Shown here: piece after piece, positions 33,070-42,853 of the stretch
How the letters are laid out: each line of letters starts with the position of its first letter
How positions within the stretch are numbered: the stretch's first letter is position 1
Source: Prorocentrum cordatum
Taxonomy: Eukaryota > Sar > Dinophyceae > Prorocentrales > Prorocentraceae
Direction: 5' to 3'
Assembly (NCBI GenBank): GCA_963575745.1
Contig: CAUYUJ010008113.1
Location: 76,001 to 140,000 of the forward strand
Length of the DNA: 64,000 nt
Position numbers and translations under genes: made by a program
Notes under the pieces: generated by a model
Told to the model about the DNA's origin: nothing
Databases searched by the model: none
Seen by the model: only the letters and a program-made list of their open reading frames with translations

Positions 33070-33750
33070 GGCGGAATACTGAGGACTGGGCGCTGAGTGG
33101 TTCAGCCTGCAACGCCTGTACAACCCTGAGAATTTAGTTCATTTTGTTTTGTGCACGTGCAACTGCGAGAGTGTCTTGCAGATGCGAGCTTTGCCCGCCG
33201 ACTTTGGCGGCAAATTGTCTTGCAAATTAGCCCCTTACCGCCACCCGGACGCCGCTTTCGCTCCTTGACCGTTGCCTTGGAGCCGCCGACCAAAAAGTAT
33301 CCCCACCAGCTGATAGCGCGCCGCTTGCTGGGTTGGCCCGGCGGTGGGAGCGCTCCGCTAGGTTGGTGCGTGGTTTGCATATACAGAGCTGATCATGTTC
33401 TCCTGGCGCGCAGGACTTAATTCCACTGGCGTTTTGGAGCCATTCGCTCGCATGGTGCATCAGCTACCCTGGCCGTTTGCAGTCAGCTCAGCCAGCTCCC
33501 CATCAGCCCGCAGCCCCACCGGCTGCTTTCTGAGTGCGGGCTCGGCCGCTGTGCTTTTAGGCTTGCGCGTTGCTAATTTGACAGGCCCGTGGCCCGGACT
33601 TCTCAGCTCGGCGACTGCGAATCCGCGTCCGCCCGCGACAGAAAAAAATATCCCCACCAGCCCATTCAGAAACCTTGCCCATCAGACTTGACGGGGAAAT
33701 GGACGAAGAGACACATGTAGTGAAACAGAGCGCGCAACCAGGGTGAATAG
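33070..33750. other. No supported gene
   Basis: Open frames exist on both strands, but none is convincing. The phrase TATCCCCACCAGC occurs twice (about 33298 and 33648), each after an A-rich run. It is otherwise featureless. Confidence 0.4.
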
Positions 33751-33824
33751 AGAGATCTCTTGGAACAAGGGGTTGGCCTTGGAGGTCTCTTCGGGCCATC
33801 CCTGGGGCCGGCGTGGGGGCGAAG

Positions 33825-34325
33825 GGAGGAAAAGGAGGAGGAGGAGGAGGAGGAGGAGGAGGAGGAGGAGGAGGGGGAGGAAGTCGACGACGACGACCAC
33901 GACCACGACGACGACGAAGACGACGTCGACAACGACAACGACGACGACGACCACGACCACGACGACGACGACGACAACGACAACGACAGCGACGACGACG
34001 ACGACGACCGCGACGACGACGACGAAAACCACGACCACGACCACTATCAGGAAGTGTCCGGTTCGGGCCGGTTCGGGCCGGTTCGGCGGCGGACCGGTTC
34101 GGTTGCAGCGGTTCGATTTCGGCGCCGGTCCAGTTTTGGTCGGCCGGTTTTGCCAGTCCGGGTCGGTTATGCCGGTTCGGTTCGGCGGTCGCGGGACGGT
34201 CCGGTTTTGGGGGGGCCGGTTTTGGGCCGGAGGAGGAGAAGGAGGAGGAGGAGTGAGGAGGAGGAGGAGGAGGAGGAGGAGGAGGAGGTTTAGGAGAGGT
34301 GCTCGGCGAGGTGCCTCGCTGCAGT

Positions 34326-34393
<68 letters not shown>

Positions 34394-34480
34394 TCGTCGT
34401 CGTCGTCGCCGCCGTCGTCGTCGTCGTCGCCGCTGTCGTCGTCTTCGTCGGGCGCCCCCGGACCTCTCGGCCCCTTCCCT
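33825..34480. repeat. Triplet-repeat and GGTTCGG-repeat region flanking element B
   Basis: In order: (GGA)n at 33830-33885, (GAC)n at 33885-34045, GGTTCGG/CCGGTTTTG units at 34050-34235, (GGA)n at 34225-34290 and (GTC)n at 34320-34450. All long ORFs here (poly-Arg, poly-Asp, poly-Thr, poly-Ser) are microsatellite translations. The same classes, GGTTCGG units and GAC/GTC runs, lie on the far side of element B. Confidence 0.85.
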
Positions 34481-34571
34481 CATGCCGCTTTTCCCCTCGT
34501 CTCCGCGGCCCCGGGGCCGGAAAACGCGGGCCTCCGGGGGCCCGGAGAGGAGGGCGGGGTTCGGCCGCCTG

Positions 34572-34605
34572 CTTCGAGAATGGTGGCTCTTACGCTAGTT
34601 GCACC
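34572..34605 (+). repeat. Element B left terminal inverted repeat
   Basis: Begins CTTCGAGAATGGTGG and ends CTAGTTGCACC. It matches the reverse complement of 50880-50913 at 32 of 34 positions. Confidence 0.85.
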
Positions 34606-34745
34606 CTATGTATAAGTATCGCAAGTAACATAGCTACTTACATGAGCTACTTATGGGTACTTACTAAGATACTTATAAGTAACTTAAGTTGATGTTCTTA
34701 AGTTACTTAAGCTAGCACTATAAGATACTTATATGTTACTTAGGG
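34606..34745. repeat. Element B left subterminal repeats
   Basis: AT-rich array of overlapping ACTTATAAGT, TAAGTAAC and TTAAGTTACTTAAG motifs, many of them small palindromes. The matching array is at 50638-50879. Confidence 0.8.
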
Positions 34746-34901
34746 AAATGAAGCGATCGCGATCGCTTGGGAGGAGGAGGAGGAGGAGAGCGATGTCGAT
34801 CGCTGTGAGGGGGGGGAGGGGGGGAGGAGAGTGATGAGCGCGGCGGGGCGCGCGGCCTCCTCACCGCGCGCGGCCGCGTCCTCAGTGTACGCGCGGCCTC
34901 C

Positions 34902-35373
34902 TCACCGCGCAGGGGGCTCACCCTCAGGGGCCGCCTCGCCGCCCTGCCCGTCGCGGAAGGCGGTCAAGCAGATCGCCTCCGCCTCGCTCAACGCCTGCAG
35001 CTCGGCCTGCTGTTGGAGCCGCCTGAGGACGCTGGAGTCGTTCCACCCATCCCCGCCCAGGGACGCGAGCAGCTCCACCAGCTCATCCTCGGTGGGAGGG
35101 CGCACGGTGGCGCTTTCGAACTCCCACGAACGCTGGACCTCCATTGCCTGCTCCCTCTCGGCCGACGGCTGCAACCTCGAGGCGCGGCCGCTTGGGTGGC
35201 GGCGGCGGCGCCGCGTCCTTGGAGGTGGCCGCAACGAAAGCGGCGGGCGACGGCATCTTGAAGAACTTCGCGTTGGCCATATTCGGCCACGGGCCGCCTC
35301 GCGGCAGCGGGACACTGGACGGCTTCGCGCCGACCAGCCCAGGTGGCAGCGGTTCCGAGGGGAGATCGTCCAT
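34902..35373 (-). CDS. Element B gene 1: small acidic protein, frameshifted
   Basis: Starts at 35373 with MDDLPSEPLPPGLVGAKPSS and reads to about KRPRLEV. The next credible segment is in another frame: EVQRSWEFESATVRPPTEDE, then LVELLASLGGDGWNDSSVLR and AICLTAFRDGQGG, stop 34902. A one-base change around 35150-35190 joins them into about 155 residues. The start is supported by a ~105-bp upstream module (35407-35510) shared with gene 3. The C-terminal half is a likely helical domain. No family is recognised. The frameshift may be an assembly error or decay. Confidence 0.5.
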
Positions 35374-35406
35374 GACGCGCCCCCTCCTGCGCGCGCGCGC
35401 GCCGTC

Positions 35407-35510
35407 GCTTGGCCGCGAGCGCCCCGTGCGTCACTCGCGAGGCGAGCCGAAACGGCTGAGCAATCGCCGTCATCGCGAGCCCATCGTCGCCAACGCCCGC
35501 CCGAGCGATC
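35407..35510 (-). promoter_or_regulatory. Upstream module of gene 1
   Basis: About 105 bp with CGCTTGGCC, GCGTCACTCGCGAG, the palindrome-like AGCCGAAACGGCT, CATCGCGAGCCCATC and CGCCCGCCCGAGCGATCGCC. It is roughly 85% identical to 39169-39276 upstream of gene 3, whose coding sequence is unrelated. Confidence 0.65.
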
Positions 35511-35998
35511 GCCATCGCTCCACCCATATTCCCACCCGCGCCCGAGCGATCGACATCGCTCTCCTCCTCCTCATCATCGTCATCCTCCTCTTCCTCCTTC
35601 TCCTGCCTCCTCCCCCTTCCAAGCGATCGACATCGCTTCGCCTCCCCCAGCGATCGGCATCGCTCTCTTGCTCCTCATCCTCCTCCTCCTCCTCCTCGCG
35701 GCGATCGAGATCGCGAGCCCCCCTGGCTGCCTATGCAAATCCCGCGGCCCCACTGGCTGCCCATGCACATCGCGATCGGCATCGCTACTCCTCCTCCTCC
35801 CTCCGCAGCCCCCTGGCTGCCCATGCAGATCCTGCTCCTCCTCATCCTCCTGCTCCTGCTCCTCCTGATCCTCCTGCTCCTCCTCCTCCTCCTCCTCCTC
35901 CTCCTCCTCCAAGCGATCGCCATCGCTACCTCCCCCAAGCGATCGACATCGATATCCCCCCCCATGCTTCTTGTTGGCGCGCGCAGCCTCGCGCCGCC

Positions 35999-36402
35999 TC
36001 ACTGCGGGGGCACAGGCCGCGGCGGCGGGGGCGGCTCAGTCAGGGCGTCCGTGGACGACCCTGGGCGCCCGTCGCCGCCCGCGAGCCCCTCCTCACGGGG
36101 GGGCCACGGCGGCGGAGGCGGCTTCGTCAGGGCGTCGGCCATGACCGCCGCCGACGCCATGGCCGCCTCCGCCTCGGGGGCGTCGTGCAGCCTCTGCAGG
36201 CGGATGATCGTCATCGCGTCCTGCTTGAGCTGCGCCAGCGCCGCCGCATGCACCGCGGCGCGGCGGCGCGCGACGCTCAGCAGCTCGGCGGCCCGATCCA
36301 GCTCGACGTCGCGCATGTCGATCTGGAGGGCCAAGTGCCGCGCCACCTGGGGGGGTCGTCGTCGTCGTCGTCGCCGCCGCCGCCGCCGTCGTCGTCGCCG
36401 CC

Positions 36403-36450
<48 letters not shown>

Positions 36451-36707
36451 TCGTCGTCGTCTCGTCGTCGTCGTCGTCGTCTTATCCGCCTCCTCCTTCT
36501 CCGCCCGCAGCTGGGCGTTCGCCGCGCGCAGCTGCTCGACCTCCCCGCGCAGCTGCTCCACCTCCCCGAGCAGCCGCTCGGGCAAGCTCGCCTCATTCGT
36601 CGCCGTCTTCGTCGCCGTCGTCGCATCGTCGTCGTCGTCTCGTCGTCGTGCGCGGCCGCCTTCGGCCAGCTCGAGGCGCGCTTGCGCGCGGCCGCCAGGG
36701 GCAGCAT
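35999..36707 (-). CDS. Element B gene 2: coiled-coil protein with triplet-repeat frame breaks
   Basis: From ATG 36705-36707 the frame reads MLPLAAARKRASSWPKAAA and HDDETTTT. Within a CGA/ACG repeat it shifts to NEASLPERLLGEVEQLRGEV with EQLRAANAQLRAEKEEADK (coiled coil). A second long GAC/GTC repeat then separates this from the last frame: RHLALQIDMRDVELDRAAEL, LKQDAMTIIRLQRLHDAPEA and a Pro-rich tail, stop 35999. The DDETTTT...NEA motif followed by a NAQLR coiled coil is shared with gene 9 (49127-49903), so the two are paralogs, and both have similar upstream DNA. Repeat slippage explains the frame changes. Confidence 0.5.
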
Positions 36708-37118
36708 CGCGCCTGCCCCGCGCGAGCCCAAGGGGCAGCAGCGCGCCAAAGCTGAACGGTTGCGCGCTGCGCGCAGTGATCTTATTTTCCTCCTCCCACC
36801 CCCCGCCCATCTTCCAGCGATCGATATCGCTATCCCCCCTCCTCCGCCACCTCCTCCTCCTCCTCTTCCTCCTTCAAGCGATCGACGTCGCTTCACCTCG
36901 CCCAGCGATCGGCATCGCTCGATTTTCTTTTCCGTCCCCCCCTCCTTCCAGCGATCGGCATCGCTTTCTCCCTCCCCCTCCTCCTCCTCCTCATCCTCAT
37001 CCTCCTCCTCTCATCTCCTCACCCGAGCGATCGGCATCGCTTCACCTCACCCAGCGATCGACATCGCTCCCCACACACACACACACACCGCGGCGCGGCG
37101 CATGTTTCCATATGTTTC

Positions 37119-39155
37119 TCAGCGCGCGTGCGCGATGACATAGTCACCGTTGCTCTTCGCGCGCCACGCCCAGACAGCGCCATCCAGGTCAGCGTCGGAC
37201 ATCTTGATGACGAGGAGCTCGTTCACCACGCCGCCAGCGCTGAGGCCGCACGCGCCCGTTGAGATCTCGATCCCGCGGGCGACGATGTGCAGTTCGCCAG
37301 AAATCTCCGCGCACGCGTCGATGATAAACACCTCGCCGCCGCGCGAGCGAACCACCTGGCCCACGTTGTAGGCGTTCCCTTCCCAGCGCAGCCCCCTGGC
37401 CACGGAGACGTCGGCGGCCCCGACTACGGAGCGCAACCCGTCAGATTCGGCACGCGCTCCCACCAGCGAGTTGCCCGTCGGCCCCATCTTCTCGAGTTGC
37501 CGCACTTGCTGCAATACGCAGCCCGCGAGCGTCGTGGCCTCCATGCGCGCGGTGTTCTCCACTGGTTCGGCCACCGCCTTTGCCACCTTATTGTGGCGCT
37601 CCGTCACGAAGCAGTCGGGCTCTTTCGGCTCCTGCTCCGCGTTGTGAAACACGTAGTGGTGTTTGGGCTTCACGTATTTGGTGCCGTACGCCTGCTTGTG
37701 CAAGTTGAGATGGGCTTCAGCCGCTGCAATGAAGTCACTGCGAGGGGGGGCACGCCCGCGCTTGACCTTCAGGAACGCGTCCGCCAGCAGGCCGCACGCC
37801 CGAAGGGGCGCTATTTCGCGCTCGAGCGACCCGATGCGGACGGCGCGCTCCTCGGCGAACGCCAAAAGGACGAAGAAGGTCGAGATCAGCTCGCTGGCGC
37901 CTGCTTTGAATGATTTCTGGCACGCGGTCTCGTGCCCAGGCGTGAACATATGTTTTGCCGTTCTGCCGTGCGACCTCGGGAACTGCCAGCGCCGTGTGAA
38001 CGCGTGAAGCTCGGGCCATCCGATGCCAGCTTTTCTCTGGCACGCCTTCACAAACGCGAACACCTCCCAGCCAACGGTGCCATTGCTCCATAGGTTGTGC
38101 ATGCTGTCATACGTCATGGCGGACGGCTTCATTGTCGCCCGCAATTCCTCATCCTCCAGCAAGCCATTGGGATGGTAGTTGAAGCCGCTGGCTTTGTAGA
38201 GCTTCTGGAAGTTGCCCTTCGTCATGTGGCCAGGCTGTCCCGCGGTCGCCGCCGCTGCGGCGAGGTCGTCCCACAGTTTCCACACGTCGGCGTCTGAATG
38301 ACGATCGAAGCGCGCGTGCTCGTGACAACAGGTGTCGACGAAGTAGCCGCCGTCGCCGTCGACGGAACCGCCCTTCAAGATCACGTTCTTGCATCGCAAG
38401 CAAGGCCTCCAGCCGTTGGCACCCCGCAAACGCAGAATGCCTTTGAACGCATCCATGTCTGCGAGAAGATTGGAGAGGCGCGCCCGCACCAGCATCGGAG
38501 TGCCGTTGGCCAGCTCCACGCGCGCGCCAGCTCCCGCGAGCCTGGAGGATCCGAAGAACATCTCCCTGATGAGGAGTCGAGTGGCACAGGAGATGCCGCC
38601 GTCCACGCGATTGCTCGCTTTCGTTCGCAGACACCCCAGCGGTAGCCACAGCTCTTCCCTCCATAGCATGTCAGCCCCGAACTCCAGGAACGTGAAGAAG
38701 ATCATCCAGAACTTCCGATCGTGCCTCAGGGCCAGCGCGTCGCCTGGTGTCACTTCGTCCATGTACAGCACCAGCGAGAGCGGCGCGCCGCGGACGCGGT
38801 TCGCGACCACCGCGAGAAGCTCACTGTACACGGGGCTGGCCTTGCAAACATACCGCAGGAGCTTGTCGATTCTGGCGAGCTTCCAAGCGAAGGGCGGCTC
38901 GTTATCTTGCATGGGCAATTCGATTGTCGCCCCGACGTCGCCGAATACGCCCTCAATGGTGGATTGGACCGCGTAAGCCGCCAGCTCTTGCGCATGGCCA
39001 GGCGTCGCGAGCTTCTTGGCGATGCGAACGAGGGCCTTGCCAGATGCGCCACGCGTAGCGATGGCATCGGATAGCCGACGCCGTTTGGCCGCCTGAGGTC
39101 GCGGACATCGGATACCCGACTCCGCTTCGGGGCCATCGCACCGCCGCTCGGGCAT
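37119..39155 (-). CDS. Element B gene 3: TNP2-like transposase candidate
   Basis: A complete ORF of about 678 codons from ATG 39155 (the frame is open to 39230, but the conserved upstream module occupies 39169-39276). Motifs in order: LVLYMDEVTPGDALALRHDR (likely first catalytic Asp), ARLSNLLADMDAFKGILRLR (likely second Asp) followed by WRPCLRCKN (Cys pair), TYDSMHNLWSNGTVGWEVFA (D-x-MH box of TNP2-type proteins), KPKHHYVFHNAEQ, and CFVTERHNKVAKAVAEPV (possible catalytic Glu). The order D-D-CxxC-DxMH-E matches the CACTA/TNP2 group and also the two copies in element A, which are different genes of the same broad family. It would cut and join element ends in the nucleus. The frame is intact. 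Residue roles are by analogy. Confidence 0.6.
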   Translation of the reverse strand: MPERRCDGPEAESGIRCPRPQAAKRRRLSDAIATRGASGKALVRIAKKLATPGHAQELAAYAVQSTIEGVFGDVGATIELPMQDNEPPFAWKLARIDKLLRYVCKASPVYSELLAVVANRVRGAPLSLVLYMDEVTPGDALALRHDRKFWMIFFTFLEFGADMLWREELWLPLGCLRTKASNRVDGGISCATRLLIREMFFGSSRLAGAGARVELANGTPMLVRARLSNLLADMDAFKGILRLRGANGWRPCLRCKNVILKGGSVDGDGGYFVDTCCHEHARFDRHSDADVWKLWDDLAAAAATAGQPGHMTKGNFQKLYKASGFNYHPNGLLEDEELRATMKPSAMTYDSMHNLWSNGTVGWEVFAFVKACQRKAGIGWPELHAFTRRWQFPRSHGRTAKHMFTPGHETACQKSFKAGASELISTFFVLLAFAEERAVRIGSLEREIAPLRACGLLADAFLKVKRGRAPPRSDFIAAAEAHLNLHKQAYGTKYVKPKHHYVFHNAEQEPKEPDCFVTERHNKVAKAVAEPVENTARMEATTLAGCVLQQVRQLEKMGPTGNSLVGARAESDGLRSVVGAADVSVARGLRWEGNAYNVGQVVRSRGGEVFIIDACAEISGELHIVARGIEISTGACGLSAGGVVNELLVIKMSDADLDGAVWAWRAKSNGDYVIAHAR

Positions 39156-39168
39156 CGCGCCGCCGCTT

Positions 39169-39276
39169 GGCCACGAGCGACGCGCGTCACTCGCGAGTCG
39201 AGCCGAAACGGCTGAGCAACTAGCCCCCATCGCGAGCCCATCCTCGCCAACGCCCGCCCGAGCGATCGCCCTCGCT
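39169..39276 (-). promoter_or_regulatory. Upstream module of gene 3
   Basis: Partner of 35407-35510. A shorter version (GCGTCACCCGCGA, then AGCCGACAACGGCT) lies upstream of gene 7 at about 48545-48580. Related GCGCA(A/G)CCG(T/C)TC boxes lie upstream of genes 2 and 9. Confidence 0.65.
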
Positions 39277-39520
39277 TCACCCCAGCGATCCCCATCGCTC
39301 CCCTCTCCCTAAGCGATCGCCATCGCTTCGCCCCAGCGATCCCCATCGCCCCCCTCTCCCTAAGCGATCGTCATCGCTTCGCCCCAGCGATCCCCATCGC
39401 TCCCCTCTCCACAAGCGATCGCCATCGCTTCACCCCAGCGATCCCCATCGCTTTTTTTATACACATGTGCGCCACCCACCAGCTGCGGGGCGGGGCGCGA
39501 AAGCGGGGCGGCGAGCGGCG

Positions 39521-41104
39521 TCAAAGCCTGCTGCTACCGCACGGCCGCGCGCTGGCCCCAGCGCTGTAGCTGATGGCGGCGGGCCCCCACGAGGACTTCG
39601 CAGTCACAAGGTACGCCTTGGCCATCGACATCACCAGAGTGCTCTGCGCCGCCGCCTGCGTCGACATGTCGCTGACATCCTGGGCGGACCAAGTGAACTC
39701 CGAAGGTGCGACCTTGCCACTGCTGACTCTATGGGCGACCTTCTTCATCTTGGTCAGCGTGTCCATGAGCTTTTTCGCGTGAACCAGCGTGGCCTCGGGG
39801 ATCTTCCCGACCCCGTCGCACTTGAGCGCCGACTCGAGCTTGTACATGGGCGCCACAATCCTGCTCAGGGTACGCGTGGCCAGGAGCTTCTGCTGCTGCG
39901 CCTCCTTGTCTTTCTTACTCTGCTCTTTCCTCTCCTGCTTCTCGCGCGCCGCGCGCTCCCTGGCGGTCTCGCCGACGCGCGGGTGCGCAGGCGACGAGCT
40001 CCCCGATTCGATGTCGCTGCCGCTCTGCGAGGAGCTGGTCGGTGGCTTCTGCTTCTTCATCTTCTTTGTCGAAGATTCGGCTGCCCCTTCGTTCGCCCGC
40101 TTCTTGCCCTTGGTCTTGCCATCGACCTTGGCATTGCTCTTATCCTTATCATGTTTATTGCCCTTGCTCTTGTCCTTACCGTCGGCCTTGTCGTCGGTTT
40201 TGTCCTTGTCTTTTTTCGTGGCCTTATGCTTGCCCTTATCTTTATCAGGGCCATTGCTCTTGGACTTGTCATTGTTCGCCCTCTTGTCCTTATCATTCTC
40301 CTTATATTTATCTTTGCCCTTGCTCTTGTCCTTATCCTTGCCCTCACCAGCGTCCTTATCTTTATCGGCGCCCTTGCTCTTGGCCTTGACCTTTTCCTTG
40401 TCTTTATCCTTATCCTTAGCCTTGTCTTTGCCATTGCTCTTGGACTTGTCATTGTCCTTATGCTTGTCCTTATCTTTATCGGTGTCCTTTGTCTTGGACT
40501 TTCCCTTGTCCTTATCAGCGTCCTTATCTTTATCGGCGGCCTTGCTCTTGGACTTCTCCTTCTCCTTCTCCTTATCCTTGTCCTTAGAGCTCTTGCCCCC
40601 CTTGGGCTTGTCCTTGATCTGCATTTTTCTGTTCTGGGGGGGTGGCGTGCCGTCGTCGCTGCTCTCATCGTTCGATCCGCCAGGAGTCACTGGAGGCGGC
40701 TGTCCGCCGTACGACCCGTCGCCGTCCCCCATGGAGTCCTCGCCCGAGGTCTCGAGGCCAAAACTGTCCGAGTCACCGCTGCCACTCTGCAACTGCTCCG
40801 AGCCCTCGGTGCTGTCGGACTCCCCGGCATCATCGACATCAGCGGTGCTGTCGGGGTCCTCGGCGCTCTCCTCATCGCCCTCCTCGGCGCTGTCGTCGGC
40901 GATCTCGGCCCCCGCTTGCGCGGATGCGGGCGTCTTTCTGGTGCAGGGCTCCTTGTCGTCTGAGCCTGAAGCCTCGAGCCCGTCTTCGGCCTCGGCGGCG
41001 CGCGATGCCCCATACTCATTCTCACGCCGCGCGATGTTGGCCTCCCACTTCTCGATCTCGTGGATGTCCACCTTGTAGCACAACCCCATCACGGCATGGT
41101 TCAA
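39521..41104 (-). CDS. Element B gene 4b: Lys/Asp-repeat protein (downstream of in-frame TAG)
   Basis: In the same reading frame as the gene at 41120-42340, separated by TAG and five codons, so probably its 3' half. It begins NHAVMGLCYKVDIHEIEKWE, then an acidic Ser-rich stretch, then a long KDKDK/EKEKSK repeat (about 180 residues), a KKMKKQK nuclear-signal-like run, and a helical C-terminus (LLATRTLSRIVAPMYKLESA and MDTLTKMKKVAHRV). The C-terminal helix resembles that of abundant dinoflagellate proteins of unknown function. If translated alone, the first ATG is in GLCYKV's preceding codon. Likely nuclear and disordered apart from the ends. Confidence 0.55.
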   Translation of the reverse strand: MNHAVMGLCYKVDIHEIEKWEANIARRENEYGASRAAEAEDGLEASGSDDKEPCTRKTPASAQAGAEIADDSAEEGDEESAEDPDSTADVDDAGESDSTEGSEQLQSGSGDSDSFGLETSGEDSMGDGDGSYGGQPPPVTPGGSNDESSDDGTPPPQNRKMQIKDKPKGGKSSKDKDKEKEKEKSKSKAADKDKDADKDKGKSKTKDTDKDKDKHKDNDKSKSNGKDKAKDKDKDKEKVKAKSKGADKDKDAGEGKDKDKSKGKDKYKENDKDKRANNDKSKSNGPDKDKGKHKATKKDKDKTDDKADGKDKSKGNKHDKDKSNAKVDGKTKGKKRANEGAAESSTKKMKKQKPPTSSSQSGSDIESGSSSPAHPRVGETARERAAREKQERKEQSKKDKEAQQQKLLATRTLSRIVAPMYKLESALKCDGVGKIPEATLVHAKKLMDTLTKMKKVAHRVSSGKVAPSEFTWSAQDVSDMSTQAAAQSTLVMSMAKAYLVTAKSSWGPAAISYSAGASARPCGSSRL

Positions 41105-41119
41105 CGTGTCAGTGCACGT

Positions 41120-42340
41120 CTACCTGATCCTTCTCCACGGGAAGCCTTGCCTCTTGTACCAGCTCAGCGGGTAGTAGCCGCCTCGCTTGCCCGCCCGCGT
41201 CCCTTTCTCGTGGATCGCCTTCGAGGTCGCCTGGGCCATGGCCTTGACGCTTGATTGGCCGCTGCAGGCGCGGATCTTCTTCCAGAACCCGACCCTCTCC
41301 TCAATGCTGAAGTCCTTCAGCTTCGCGGCCATCTCCTTCCACTCGGGCGCCCGATTCGCTTGCACCCCCCGCGTGCTGCACAACGCGCACCTGTAGATCT
41401 GGCCCTTCTTCGTCATCCGCACTGGGTACGCCTTCATGACGTCGCACGGCTGGTCGCACCTGTCGCAGAGGAACTCGTTCTCGACGGCGTCGAGCGAGAG
41501 CGGTGCTGCGCGCTTGTCAGGCGAGCTGAGCGCCGCGAACGATCCGACTCGAAACTTCGGCGAGGCGCCTGCCGTCGGCTCCTCGCCCATGCCCGCCGAC
41601 GCCTGGGACTCGGTGTCCGAGGTGCACCTTCGCGGACGAGACGGCGGCGACGACAACTCTTGCACCGTCGCCTTCATCTTCGACTTCGCCTTCGCCTTCG
41701 CCTTGCCCACCTGCAGCGCCCCATCGCCGTCCTTCGGCGAGGGCGCACTCTCGCCGAGCCTCAGGGTGGGCACACCACCGCTCGCCTTCGCCCTCGAAGT
41801 GGGCTGCATCCACTTCGCGATGTCGGCGAACTTGGGCGGCGCCTTCTTGGCTGCGGCCACTGCCATTGCCTTCTCCTTTGCCACGGCCTTGGCGTTCACC
41901 TTGGCCGTGGCCTTGGGCGGCGGGCCCTTCGGGCCTGCGTACTTCGCCCTGACCTTCTTCGGCTTGCGCCTGCGTCTGGCGGCGGCTGGCCTCCTCATCG
42001 GCCCCCGCTCGGCCGCATCCTCGCTTCCCTCAGCATCCACCTCCTCTTCCTTGGGCGCCTCCGCCTCCGCGGCTCCGCCCCCCTCGGTCGCCTCCTCGCC
42101 TTCCTCAGCCGCCACCTCCTCTTTCTCGGGCGCCTCCGCCTCCGCGGCTCCGCCCCCCGCGCCCGTCGCGCCCTCGAGACCGAGATCCACCGCGAGAATG
42201 TCCAGCAGCTCGGCGTCCTCGGGGACGCTTGCGCCCGCGGCGTCTGCCAACTGCAACGTCGCCTGGCTGTCCTCGCTCGCCGCCGCCTCATCGACCGCGC
42301 TGGTCAGCGCGCCGCCGCATCCCGCGGCCATCGCTCGCAA
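41120..42340 (-). CDS. Element B gene 4a: Cys4 zinc-binding protein
   Basis: 406 codons from ATG 42340 (a second ATG is at 42331). An Ala/Glu-rich acidic N-terminus contains two near-identical 'GGAAEAEAP..EE' repeats. A basic central part follows (RRRRKPKKVRAKYAGPKGP). A probable zinc-binding module reads CDRCDQPCDVMKAYPVRM and YRCALC (C-x2-C...C-x2-C). The end reads YYPLSWYKRQGFPWRRIR and is cut by TAG 41120-41122. The downstream frame stays open without a shift, so a point mutation or readthrough is likely. Dinoflagellate proteins I recall with this layout continue through this point, which supports a single ~930-residue protein. That recollection needs checking. Confidence 0.6.
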   Translation of the reverse strand: MRAMAAGCGGALTSAVDEAAASEDSQATLQLADAAGASVPEDAELLDILAVDLGLEGATGAGGGAAEAEAPEKEEVAAEEGEEATEGGGAAEAEAPKEEEVDAEGSEDAAERGPMRRPAAARRRRKPKKVRAKYAGPKGPPPKATAKVNAKAVAKEKAMAVAAAKKAPPKFADIAKWMQPTSRAKASGGVPTLRLGESAPSPKDGDGALQVGKAKAKAKSKMKATVQELSSPPSRPRRCTSDTESQASAGMGEEPTAGASPKFRVGSFAALSSPDKRAAPLSLDAVENEFLCDRCDQPCDVMKAYPVRMTKKGQIYRCALCSTRGVQANRAPEWKEMAAKLKDFSIEERVGFWKKIRACSGQSSVKAMAQATSKAIHEKGTRAGKRGGYYPLSWYKRQGFPWRRIR

Positions 42341-42518
42341 CGCCCCGCGACCGTTGGCGGTGCGCTCTCACCGATAGTCGAGCGACCTCGGTCGCTGGCT
42401 CTTGAGCCGCGCATGTTGCGTAGTGCCGTTATCAGGTAAGCTACGCGCGTCAGCGATCAGCATCGCTCGGGGAGGCAGCGATGAGTATCGCTCGATGTCG
42501 ATACTTACTCGAATAAGT

Positions 42519-42853
42519 GGCATAACTATCGTAAGTGGCAACCAATGTTATCCTTTTGTTATCCTTTTGTTATCCTTTGTTATCCTTTGTTATCCTGATC
42601 CCTGGGTCAGTTAGGATAACATGTTATCCTATCTGGCCCATGTTATCCTATCTGACCCAGTCAGTTAGGATAACAAAAGGATAACACTGGGTCGGTTAGG
42701 ATAACAGGTTATCCCATCTGACCCAGTGTTATCTTTTTGTTATCCTTTTGTTATCCTATCTGACCCAGTGACCAGGATAACAAAGGATAACAAAGGATAA
42801 CAAAAGGATAACAAAAGGATAACATTGGTTGTAACTTGCGATAGTTACGGTAG
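42519..42853. repeat. Central palindrome of GGATAAC repeats
   Basis: About 165-bp arms around 42683. The left arm carries GTTATCCTTTTGTTATCC repeats and the right arm their reverse (GGATAACAAAAGGATAAC). Both hold (C)TGACCCAG boxes, and the outer 30 bp also pair (GCATAACTATCG against CGATAGTTACGG). It lies within about 60 bp of the midpoint of element B, between gene 4a and gene 5, in AT-rich DNA. It could form a cruciform. An iteron-type origin is one possibility. Confidence 0.85.

Noticed and set aside
33557-34615. Poly-Arg, poly-Thr, poly-Asp and Val/Ser ORFs
   Set aside because: Translations of GAC/GTC/GGA microsatellites.
35144-37143. Plus-strand 664-residue ORF through genes 1 and 2
   Set aside because: It runs through intergenic palindromes and microsatellites, and its translation repeats 'SDRHR' from the 16-mer. 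The minus-strand genes are better supported.
39467-42439. Plus-strand ORFs of 390-500 residues opposite genes 4a and 4b
   Set aside because: They have Leu/Ser-rich composition typical of the antisense of a Lys/Asp-repeat gene. The minus frame has clear domain structure.
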